A stretch of 60,901 nt of DNA from a virus. Where the stretch lies: positions 1 to 60,901 of IMG/VR virus record IMGVR_UViG_3300017717_000004. One strand, written 5' to 3'. Made by a program: the position numbers and the translations under genes. The notes beneath the pieces are model-generated. The model was not told the DNA's origin and did no database searches. It saw nothing but the letters and a program-made list of their open reading frames with translations. Shown piece after piece: positions 37,006-43,168 of this stretch. Position 1 is the stretch's first letter. Each line of letters opens with the position of its first letter.

Positions 37006-37054
37006 AGAAAGTAGGGTAGCGTTTGAACTTTGTTCTTAACTACCCTATCTTTCT
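37006..37054 (-). terminator. Long hairpin, probable leftward terminator
   Basis: AGAAAGTAGGGTAG (37006-37019) pairs with CTACCCTATCTTTCT (37040-37054) with one bulged base and a ~20-nt loop. It begins at the stop codon of the small leftward gene at 37053. On the minus strand a T-rich stretch follows, so it can end the leftward early transcript. Confidence 0.7.
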
Positions 37055-37169
37055 ACTCACACGAAAGAAATATTGCAAGTATTATAACTATCCATAGCAA
37101 TATGTTTGCTATTTTGAATATTATAAATACTGCATTTGTCTTTATGCCTATCCATTTTGATTTTTTCAT
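37053..37169 (-). CDS. Tiny membrane protein (38 aa)
   Basis: ATG at 37169 to TAG at 37053. Basic start MKKSKWIGIKTN, then a long hydrophobic helix (AVFIIFKIANILLWIVIILA) and a short tail with one Cys. Lies 4 nt after the 594-residue gene and ends in the hairpin. Probably a single-pass inner-membrane peptide. Function unknown. Confidence 0.6.
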   Translation of the reverse strand: MKKSKWIGIKTNAVFIIFKIANILLWIVIILAIFLSCE

Positions 37170-37173
37170 ATTT

Positions 37174-38958
37174 TTAATTTATATATCTTACTTCTAAATT
37201 TGTTTGTGATTGAACGTATTCTTGTATTTCTTCTTGTGTACAGTCTTCGTGCATATCATAACATTCAGTACTGTCATCTTCATACTCTATTTCAAAAGTT
37301 TGTGTGTTACTTTCACTTACAAACCCTTTGATAGGACATTCGAATGCATTATGATACCAACATCCGTCATAATCAGAATAATATAGTTCATCTGTATGAT
37401 AGTAGTCTCCAGAGTCTTCATCCATAGCCATATCATCAAAATCTTCAGTTACATATCCATCTCCTTGAAGTTCAATAGCTGTTTCATATAGTATGTCTTG
37501 GTCTTGTAATTCTGAATATACTGTATCGTCATTGTGATAATAATCTCCCTCACTTTCAACCCAAACAGCGTCTTCTTGGTGAACTCTATTTCCGTCATGA
37601 AGTGTAACCATATTTTCGTCATGTGGACCACCCTCAGTTGATTCTAATGTAATATCTCCACTTGAATTACATAGTTGAATTTCATCTCCATTTAGGTCAT
37701 CAGTATATTTCATAGTGTCCATATATGGATACTTTCTGTTTTCAGAGTTTTGTAGTGTAACAGTTAATTCTTTATCCACAATAGCACCAATACTATTTAC
37801 CATACGATAATCGTGATAGTTTTGTTTGTTTTTGTGTAACCAACCATTTTCTTTTGCATATGATTGAAATTTAGCAATAGCTATATCACTACCATATATT
37901 CTATCCATAAATATATCTCCTCCATCTGTATACCATAATATAGCTCTTGCTACAGTTTTATTGTCATTATCTAAAGCCCTAACCATTTTTACTTTATCTG
38001 GATTTTCTGTGTAAATTTCAAAGTAATCTTGACATTCAATGTGTTTCATACAAGAGTTACTTAGACTACCTATGTTTACACTTTCACTATGATTTTTATA
38101 GCTGTATGTAGAAGCAATATCCATACCCTCAACAACTTCCAATTTAAAATCAAAGACATATAAAGATTTTATTGTATTTGACATTTTTTCAATTGCACTA
38201 TCAGGACAGTAAATATTAGCTTGTTGTAGCATTTTACGAATACCTTTACCGTATTTGATATTTTGTCTTGCATCCTTTATCCATTTCTGATTATTATTCA
38301 TAACAGTACGTTTGTGTTTTGGTGTATACGTCATTGTACCGTCTGCTGTGATTGTGAAATGTCTATCGTGATTTATATCATATGCGTATTTTCCTGCTTG
38401 ATGTATAGCATCTTGTACCCAATATATATTATCATCGTTTCTACTAAACCCTAATATTCTATCTGTTAGTGATGCTGACAATAGTCTTGTACCATTAAAA
38501 CTATTTGATTCATAAAACAAATTGGTGTTTTCGTACAAGTTAATTCTATTTGCGTCATACAAGTATAGCTTTTGTGCTTGATACTTTGTATTTTCTGCTG
38601 TAACTTCAGATGCAGTATCCTCATCTATAGGTCTACCGTCAGCAAATTTCTTATAGTATATAAATGTTTGACGCATATATTTTTCTCCAATCATATAGTT
38701 TTTTAAGTCTATCATTAGTCTTAATAATCTTTCTTTTGGTAATATACACATTATAGGTGTATCGTGATTTTTTCCCCAATTAGTGTAAAACATTCTGTAC
38801 ATTTCGTTTGATTTGTACACAGATGTTCTACTTCTTAGTGTGAATCGATTCAACAGAGTTACATTGTCATCTCCTTTACCGAAGTATTTTTTGTCCAAAC
38901 CACTTTTTATTATTAGTTGAACAATATCTCCTACTGATATTTCAATTTTACTATGCAT
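37174..38958 (-). CDS. Large hypothetical protein with Tyr/His/Asp repeats (594 aa)
   Basis: No family recognised. The N-terminal two thirds look globular, with one notable segment NPDKVKMVRALDNDNKTVAR ... ILWYTDGGDIFMDRIYG. The C-terminal ~150 residues are strongly acidic and contain three related units: EGDYYHNDDTVYSE, SGDYYHTDELYYSD and DGCWYHNAFECP, like a small repeated metal- or ligand-binding motif. The composition is unlike the AT-driven Lys/Asn-rich neighbours. It precedes the peptidase gene's product in the same operon (2-nt gap), so the two may act together. Confidence 0.6.
   Translation of the reverse strand: MHSKIEISVGDIVQLIIKSGLDKKYFGKGDDNVTLLNRFTLRSRTSVYKSNEMYRMFYTNWGKNHDTPIMCILPKERLLRLMIDLKNYMIGEKYMRQTFIYYKKFADGRPIDEDTASEVTAENTKYQAQKLYLYDANRINLYENTNLFYESNSFNGTRLLSASLTDRILGFSRNDDNIYWVQDAIHQAGKYAYDINHDRHFTITADGTMTYTPKHKRTVMNNNQKWIKDARQNIKYGKGIRKMLQQANIYCPDSAIEKMSNTIKSLYVFDFKLEVVEGMDIASTYSYKNHSESVNIGSLSNSCMKHIECQDYFEIYTENPDKVKMVRALDNDNKTVARAILWYTDGGDIFMDRIYGSDIAIAKFQSYAKENGWLHKNKQNYHDYRMVNSIGAIVDKELTVTLQNSENRKYPYMDTMKYTDDLNGDEIQLCNSSGDITLESTEGGPHDENMVTLHDGNRVHQEDAVWVESEGDYYHNDDTVYSELQDQDILYETAIELQGDGYVTEDFDDMAMDEDSGDYYHTDELYYSDYDGCWYHNAFECPIKGFVSESNTQTFEIEYEDDSTECYDMHEDCTQEEIQEYVQSQTNLEVRYIN
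38349..38358 (+). repeat. TGATTGTGAA motif copy, antisense to its gene
   Basis: Inside the leftward 594-residue gene (encoded peptide FTIT). Confidence 0.9.
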
Positions 38959-38960
38959 AA

Positions 38961-40115
38961 TTATAATTTTTTAAGTTTGTTATCATCTTCATAAAACCTG
39001 TTACCGTCTATATCAGCATTAACATTGTCGATAATTGTATCTTCAATAGTATATAGTTCTTCTATATCGACGGTTTCCATATGTTTTTCATCTATAATGA
39101 AATCATCATACTCAACATCAACACTTGTATGACAGTTCATACAGTAACATACGTCATCATATTCTTCGTACCATACTTCGTGAGCACCACAGTTAGGACA
39201 CTCTGTTTGTAGTTTACTTGTCCCAATTGTGTCGTGTACATTAGATTTTTGTGATTGTGAATTATCCCAAGCATCTTTGCTGTATCCGTCATAGTAGAAA
39301 TCATCATAATAGTCATAACCACGCCCATATGCTCCATACATAGCTGGTGAATATGATATGCGATTCCCCTCGATTTCATATCTGATACCGTCTTGATTTA
39401 CTTTGTCAAATATTTCAATACACATTTGTTTTGTTGCATTTACTTCACTTATTACAATGTATTCATTGTCTGTGTGTGGGTCGTAATATCCACAAGACAT
39501 ATTAGCAACTTGAACTTTTGTTTTTTCTGCTATTTCTCCAACGTCAGTAATACCACCAGCACAACATTTACGATTGTATTTTTTTAGTATACTTTCTATT
39601 GACTCTTGAAAGCTTTCGTCTGATAGTTTAGTGCCAGAAATACTTGTCACAAAATCATCAATACCACGTCTATCACATTCCAACACAACGTTGCTGTCGG
39701 CAAAGAAACTGAAGTCAGCTTGACTTGAACCTTTGCAACCAACTTCTTCGTCTTTGAAAAAGACAGCTTTGAAGTTATCATAGTGTTGTAATAGTGATAG
39801 TGTGATATAAACGCCAACTTTGTCATCTCCACCAATACCATATCTTTTACAGTTTGTTCTGTCAATAGCAAGTAGCTTGTCGTCAATTTTGACAAGTTCG
39901 ATGTTGTTGTTGATGTCGTGAACAGTATCAATATGGCATACCATTGTTGGATATAAATCTGCGTCGCCTTTTGCAACATAGATGTTACCATAGTTGTCTG
40001 TTGTGAAGTCAAGTTTCATACTTCTGACTTTCTTCTTGATGAATGATTCCATTCTGTGGGACTTGTACGATTCTGTTTGGATTCGCATTGTGTCCAGTAA
40101 TAAATTGTTTTTCAT
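38961..40115 (-). CDS. M20/M42-like metallopeptidase with C-terminal zinc ribbon
   Basis: 384 residues. Peptidase-T-like motifs appear in order: MVCHIDTVHD (H61-x-D63), IGGDDKVG (metal Asp near 97), FKDEEVGCKGS (catalytic Glu pair 123-124), VLECDRRG (Asp near 148) and YYDPHTDNEY (His near 214). This is the order in M20 di-zinc peptidases. A Tyr/Gly/Asp-rich linker (~258-280) then leads to a zinc ribbon CPNC ... CMNC (306-309, 325-328) and an acidic tail. Probably an intracellular peptidase or amidohydrolase; the substrate is unknown. The fused ribbon is unusual for the family. Confidence 0.8.
   Translation of the reverse strand: MKNNLLLDTMRIQTESYKSHRMESFIKKKVRSMKLDFTTDNYGNIYVAKGDADLYPTMVCHIDTVHDINNNIELVKIDDKLLAIDRTNCKRYGIGGDDKVGVYITLSLLQHYDNFKAVFFKDEEVGCKGSSQADFSFFADSNVVLECDRRGIDDFVTSISGTKLSDESFQESIESILKKYNRKCCAGGITDVGEIAEKTKVQVANMSCGYYDPHTDNEYIVISEVNATKQMCIEIFDKVNQDGIRYEIEGNRISYSPAMYGAYGRGYDYYDDFYYDGYSKDAWDNSQSQKSNVHDTIGTSKLQTECPNCGAHEVWYEEYDDVCYCMNCHTSVDVEYDDFIIDEKHMETVDIEELYTIEDTIIDNVNADIDGNRFYEDDNKLKKL
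39252..39261 (+). repeat. TGATTGTGAA motif copy, antisense to its gene
   Basis: Inside the leftward peptidase gene, in its linker (encoded peptide NSQS). Confidence 0.9.
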
Positions 40116-40138
40116 TGTGTGAGTTTATTAATTGTTGT

Positions 40139-40345
40139 CTACTCTTTAAGGTTTTCGACTGCCCCTATTTTGTTTTGTAGATTTAGTAAGGCTAACTTGT
40201 AACCATAGTTCTTAGCTAATTGCATTAGCAAAAAGTCATTACTACCGTTGTTTGCTTTTGCGAATTCATTTAGATATTCTTCTGTAGGTGTAGCTACTAT
40301 ACTCTTGTTCAGTTTTTCTAATTCTTTTCTGATATATTTTTCCAT
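40139..40345 (-). CDS. Small hypothetical protein (68 aa)
   Basis: Helical, with a charged start (EKYIRKELEKLNKSIVATPT) and a Leu-rich end. Located 23 nt before the peptidase gene and 4 nt after a membrane protein gene. Function unknown. Confidence 0.6.
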   Translation of the reverse strand: MEKYIRKELEKLNKSIVATPTEEYLNEFAKANNGSNDFLLMQLAKNYGYKLALLNLQNKIGAVENLKE

Positions 40346-40349
40346 AATA

Positions 40350-40655
40350 TTATATTTTCATTGTGTGATAATATTGTATAAAGCTTGTTGTATATAGCGC
40401 ACCAATAAATAACCAAACAGGCGAAGTGAATAGTATTTGTGTTGTTGAAAAACTACTTATGATATGTGATAGTAGCGCCATACTACTAAACACAAACAAC
40501 CAATACATAAATGATATGAATACTTTCATATATGTGTTGAGGTTTAGATTTTCTGTTGTCGTACTATCAGCTATAGTGATTGTGATTGCACCGTTCCTAC
40601 TTTTTTTCTGAACGGTTGTGATGCCTGTAGGCAAAGTTTTAGTGATTGTTTTCAT
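40350..40655 (-). CDS. Two-TM membrane protein (101 aa)
   Basis: A hydrophilic Thr-rich N-terminal ~40 residues, then two hydrophobic helices (VFISFMYWLFVFSSMALLSH and ILFTSPVWLFIGALYTTSF) with a short hydrophilic connection. Size and topology fit a holin- or superinfection-exclusion-type membrane protein, but the location in the early leftward arm speaks against a holin. Function unknown. Confidence 0.62.
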   Translation of the reverse strand: MKTITKTLPTGITTVQKKSRNGAITITIADSTTTENLNLNTYMKVFISFMYWLFVFSSMALLSHIISSFSTTQILFTSPVWLFIGALYTTSFIQYYHTMKI

Positions 40656-40827
40656 GTGAATTGAATTTTAGATTATTGATTTTATTTTCAAGTCTTGTGA
40701 CTTGAGAGTCTGCAAAGTCAATACGACCTTGTAGAACCAACAGTTGATTTATCAACACATCTCTGTGTATAATCCAGTCAGCCTGTTCGTTTTCTTGTAG
40801 TATAATTGCTTGTGTATATGTAGCCAT
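40639..40827 (-). CDS. Small hypothetical coiled-coil protein (62 aa)
   Basis: ATG at 40827 chosen, because a longer frame from 40941 would run through the tRNA gene. The product MATYTQAIILQENEQADWII then continues as a heptad-like helix (GRIDFADSQVTRLENKINNL). It overlaps the next gene by 17 nt. Function unknown. Confidence 0.62.
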   Translation of the reverse strand: MATYTQAIILQENEQADWIIHRDVLINQLLVLQGRIDFADSQVTRLENKINNLKFNSHENNH

Positions 40828-40841
40828 AATTATAAATTTTG

Positions 40842-40915
40842 TAGCGCCTGTAGGATTCGAACCTACATTTGCATCGTGAAAGGATGATGTCCTAAACCAA
40901 TTAGACGAAGGCGCC
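40842..40915 (-). tRNA. tRNA-Glu (anticodon TTC)
   Basis: The minus strand folds as a full cloverleaf. The acceptor GGCGCCT pairs with AGGCGCT (first pair G-U). The D arm is GTCT/GGAC with GG in its loop. The anticodon loop is CTTTCAC with TTC at 34-36. The T arm is GTAGG/CCTAC with loop TTCGAAT. The anticodon stem has a T-C mismatch at its first pair. CCA is not encoded. A small GTGAG/CTCAC hairpin lies just upstream. Confidence 0.93.
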
Positions 40916-41078
40916 AGATAGTGAGAAGTAAGGAAACTCACTTATATTAACTAAACATACACATTGACTTACTTTTTTATATGATTTGCGTCGCATCATT
41001 GGGTGTGTATTTCCCCTTTTGCCAGCAAGCGAAGAACAAACCAAATGCCCGTATTCACGAGCATCGGTTGCCTGTATA

Positions 41079-41435
41079 CTATTCAGGTCTTTCTTCAGCC
41101 AAACGGTCAACCACTTCTTCTACTGTGGATTCACGTTCTTCTGTTGCAACTAAGAAGCCTAACTGACTGAACACGCTATCAGGTGTGTTCAAGACTGGCT
41201 CTTCTGCTACTGCATCCATTTTCTTTTCAAACAACCACTCTGGAATTGTTACTTGTACCAATTTCTTTTTGGCATCAACAATGCTGAGTTGTGATTGTGA
41301 TTTAGGCATATACACTCTATCAAATAATTTAGTGTTACCTTGTTTGCAGTTCGATAAAACAATTGCTTTACCTGAAGCGTGAATTTCCACTAATGTGGCT
41401 TTGAATGTTACTGTTGTTGAATTTGAATTTTTCAT
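41079..41435 (-). CDS. Hypothetical protein (118 aa)
   Basis: Beta-rich first half (TTVTFKATLVEIHASGKAIV; KLVQVTIPEWLFEKK) and an acidic C-terminus (ERESTVEEVVDRLAEERPE). First gene of the leftward arm after the divergent region. Could be a small nucleic-acid-binding (OB-like) or regulatory protein, but this is only a guess from shape. Confidence 0.6.
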   Translation of the reverse strand: MKNSNSTTVTFKATLVEIHASGKAIVLSNCKQGNTKLFDRVYMPKSQSQLSIVDAKKKLVQVTIPEWLFEKKMDAVAEEPVLNTPDSVFSQLGFLVATEERESTVEEVVDRLAEERPE

Positions 41436-41468
41436 TTTATGTATATTTAAAAATTAATACCCAACGAA

Positions 41469-41663
41469 TACAAATGCTTACTTGATATAACCGAGGCCAG
41501 ACTTCAATTGTTTTCAAATATTTTCATGAAAGGCTTTAGCCGCTTCGAAAAAATTTTAAAAGAATTTAAGCTGGGTTGAAAACTTGCCAAGCTTCGATAA
41601 AATTTTTAATCAAAAATTTTTCAAGGTTGAGCAACCGAAGGGGATACCAAGTAAGCATTTGTA
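41469..41663. other. Structured element bounded by a 16-bp inverted repeat
   Basis: TACAAATGCTTACTTG (41469-41484) is exactly reverse-complementary to CAAGTAAGCATTTGTA (41648-41663). Inside are smaller self-complementary parts, for example GGTTG-AG-CAACC (41624-41635) and an AAAATTTTT-rich pair. It may be the leader of the leftward transcript, a structured RNA, or a regulatory DNA element. I do not recognise a known RNA family. Confidence 0.55.
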
Positions 41664-41775
41664 AATTTGTATGGGATTTTTAATACATAAAATAAAATTC
41701 CAACGGCAGTAATATTCAATTCCATAATAGAAATTCAGGCATTCAAGTGAAGTGATTGTTCGGACTGCATACAAA

Positions 41776-41802
41776 TCTATCTATCTATCTATTTATTTAT
41801 TT
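41776..41802 (+). repeat. Tetranucleotide repeat (CTAT/TTAT)
   Basis: About seven tetramer units, ATCT repeated then ATTT repeated, ending just before a TGATTGTG variant of the genome-wide motif. Prone to slippage; sits in the non-coding divergent region. Confidence 0.85.
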
Positions 41803-42041
41803 GATTGTGTGTATGGCTTAACCAATCACAGCTCTATCTGATGAACCAAAAAGGAATACCAACAAGTGACAATAACAGAGTTGTCGATTAATAAAATGGG
41901 TGTAGTAGTATATGCAAGTCCTGACAACAGCTGATGACTTTCATACAGTTATGGTTATTAGTGACATAAGGTTGTGAAACCAACAGTTGAAGTGGTGACA
42001 TTATGTTTAGGTGAAAGACAAGGATAGGATAGGTTATCGAA

Positions 42042-42051
42042 TGATTGTGAA
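42042..42051 (+). repeat. TGATTGTGAA motif copy in the divergent non-coding region
   Basis: Non-coding copy within the divergent region; single-mismatch relatives TGATTGTGAT occur nearby at 40577 and 41292 and also at 34754. Confidence 0.9.
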
Positions 42052-42103
42052 TACGAGCATTACCATTGGGATGAAGGGGGTGGGTATAGGAAGGGGTGCC
42101 AAA

Positions 42104-42120
42104 GGATACCGTAGGTATCC
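42104..42120. other. Small perfect hairpin GGATACC-GTA-GGTATCC
   Basis: A 7-bp stem with a 3-nt loop, flanked by two GCCAAAG copies (GCCAAAG before and CGCCAAAGC after). Could be an operator or a small RNA stem within the divergent region. Confidence 0.5.
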
Positions 42121-42359
42121 GCCAAAGCGAGAGAGGCGAAGCCGAGCGAGCGAGATAGATAGTATTTGTAAATTGACATAGGTATAGAAAAAAGCTAAAA
42201 AAAATAGAGTAATGAACGGATAGAAACAACCCCCATATAATATATAAATCAATTTACATAACGATAGTGTAGGTAAAAAATATAGATTACCTAAAACCTC
42301 AGCATATGCGTGGCGTATTTTTGAAAACAGTTAAAGTAATATAAATAGGTCATCATTAG

Positions 42360-42407
42360 TTTACATTATTGCGCCACATATTTACATCGGATAATTAAGT
42401 ATATTTG
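42360..42407 (+). promoter_or_regulatory. Rightward promoter region with shared 20-bp element
   Basis: TTTACATTATTGCGCCACAT (42360-42379) recurs at 42740 with one change. TATATTTG (42400-42407) fits the -7 box, 14 nt before the ATG at 42422. Likely starts the rightward early transcript. Confidence 0.6.
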
Positions 42408-42421
42408 TAAAAAATAAAGTT

Positions 42422-42736
42422 ATGCCAAACAAAAAGAAAAACGATTCAATACCTCAGCCAACATACAAGAATATAAAAATGTTTGCTAATATTAGAAACC
42501 AAAATATGGGGTCGAACCAACCAGTCACAAAAAACGACTCAATTGTATATAGACAAGGTTTTGATTTTGGGTTAAAGCATCAAGGCGGCATGAATCCTCC
42601 ACCAGCAAATGAAAACTTAATGTTCCGAGGGGGAAGATGGGAAGGTCAAAACACTGAAAATCCAATAAAGAACGCTACAAGACCAAACATCATTACAAGA
42701 GGTATGAATGCCATAAAAGACTTCTTTAACGATTAG
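42422..42736 (+). CDS. Hypothetical protein (104 aa)
   Basis: First gene rightward from the divergent region, 14 nt after a TAnnTTTG box. Asn/Gln/Pro-rich and apparently largely disordered, with an RGGRWEGQNTENP segment and an amphipathic C-terminal helix (MNAIKDFFND). No family recognised. Confidence 0.65.
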   Translation: MPNKKKNDSIPQPTYKNIKMFANIRNQNMGSNQPVTKNDSIVYRQGFDFGLKHQGGMNPPPANENLMFRGGRWEGQNTENPIKNATRPNIITRGMNAIKDFFND

Positions 42737-42739
42737 TTG

Positions 42740-42779
42740 TTTACATTTTTGCGCCACATTGTTTTTTTTTGTATATTTG
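42740..42779 (+). promoter_or_regulatory. Bacteroidetes-type promoter with shared 20-bp element
   Basis: TTTACATTTTTGCGCCACAT (42740-42759) contains a TTTTG (-33 type, ending 42751). It is followed after 20 nt by TATATTTG (42772-42779), an almost ideal Bacteroidetes promoter just upstream of the ATG at 42783. Confidence 0.7.
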
Positions 42780-42782
42780 TAT

Positions 42783-42878
42783 ATGAAAAAGATAAAATGG
42801 TCTGTCGTATTGGTTTGGGTGAGTATATTTACAATCTCTTATTTAATATGGTCACCTATTTTAAAATTGATTTTCTAA
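42783..42878 (+). CDS. Tiny membrane protein (31 aa)
   Basis: ATG 4 nt after the -7 box. MKKIKWSVVLVWVSIFTISY with a hydrophobic helix up to the TAA at 42876-42878, which overlaps the next ATG as TAATG. A frame in another register covers the same DNA, but the promoter spacing and overlap favour this pair. Function unknown. Confidence 0.5.
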   Translation: MKKIKWSVVLVWVSIFTISYLIWSPILKLIF

Positions 42879-43000
42879 TGTGGAAAACAAACTATAGTAT
42901 AAATGTCGAAATTGACAACAAAGTTGGCGCAGGAAATTATTGGACTCAAACATCAACCTGGGACAAGGAATTTAATACAAAAATTACAGCAAAAGATTGA
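42878..43000 (+). CDS. Small hypothetical protein (40 aa)
   Basis: Starts in a TAATG overlap with the tiny membrane protein gene. MWKTNYSINVEIDNKVGAGN then YWTQTSTWDKEFNTKITAKD; beta-like and Thr/Asn-rich. The two could also be one longer protein by frame choice. Function unknown. Confidence 0.45.
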   Translation: MWKTNYSINVEIDNKVGAGNYWTQTSTWDKEFNTKITAKD

Positions 43001-43068
43001 TGAACTTGAGCGACAAGCAAGTGACAAGCCAAAGACACGCAAAACAAGCTGATTTACAGGTGATATAC

Positions 43069-43111
43069 GTCAGTTTTTTAGCTTATTAAAAAAAAAGAGG
43101 CTAAAATCGAC
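43069..43111. other. Hairpin in the groEL leader
   Basis: The arms TTTTAGC (43076-43082) and GCTAAAA (43100-43106) pair, extended by GTC and GAC at the ends, around a loop with a run of A. It lies in the 168-bp stretch before groEL, where I see no convincing gene (a 29-codon frame from 43000 is doubtful). It may modulate groEL expression. Confidence 0.4.
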
Positions 43112-43168
43112 ATGCCTATATAAAAAGAAGAAAAGAAAAGAATAAAAATTTAATATAATAATACATAA

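Larger units (their letters stand above)
36851..37052. other. Candidate replication origin or control region
   Basis: A gap of about 200 bp. It holds, left to right: an AT-rich stretch (36851-36940), five ~8-bp units of TCGTCGCA type (36941-36979), one TGATTGTGAAC repeat copy (36980-36990) and most of a long hairpin (37006-37054). The combination of AT-rich DNA, iteron-like units and a nearby DnaA-like gene suggests an origin, but this is inference. Confidence 0.4.
41436..42421. other. Divergent ~1 kb non-coding region
   Basis: No convincing gene on either strand; open frames here have implausible composition. It separates leftward and rightward arms, so both transcripts should start around it. 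It contains a 195-nt span bounded by 16-bp inverted repeats (41469-41663), a CTAT/TTAT repeat (41776-41802), one TGATTGTGAA copy (42042), a 7-bp hairpin (42104-42120) and TAnnTTTG boxes on the + strand (41662, 42400). Confidence 0.8.

Noticed and set aside
40828-40941. N-terminal extension of the small gene at 40639
   Set aside because: It would translate the tRNA-Glu gene; the internal ATG at 40827 is sufficient.
40901-41110. A 69-codon leftward frame between the tRNA and the gene at 41079
   Set aside because: It overlaps the end of the gene at 41079 in another frame and runs into the tRNA gene; the sequence does not look like protein.
41888-42252. Leftward open frames of 72-113 codons in the divergent region
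   Set aside because: Composition is odd (Ser/His/Pro-rich, no recognisable motif), the two frames overlap each other, and the area is full of simple repeats and hairpins.
42737-42877. An 87-codon frame starting at 42737
   Set aside because: Its first part overlaps the promoter in an unnatural way; a 31-codon membrane protein in another frame fits the promoter and overlaps the next ATG.
43000-43089. A 29-codon frame before groEL
   Set aside because: Very short, with no recognisable feature, and it runs into a hairpin; left as leader sequence.
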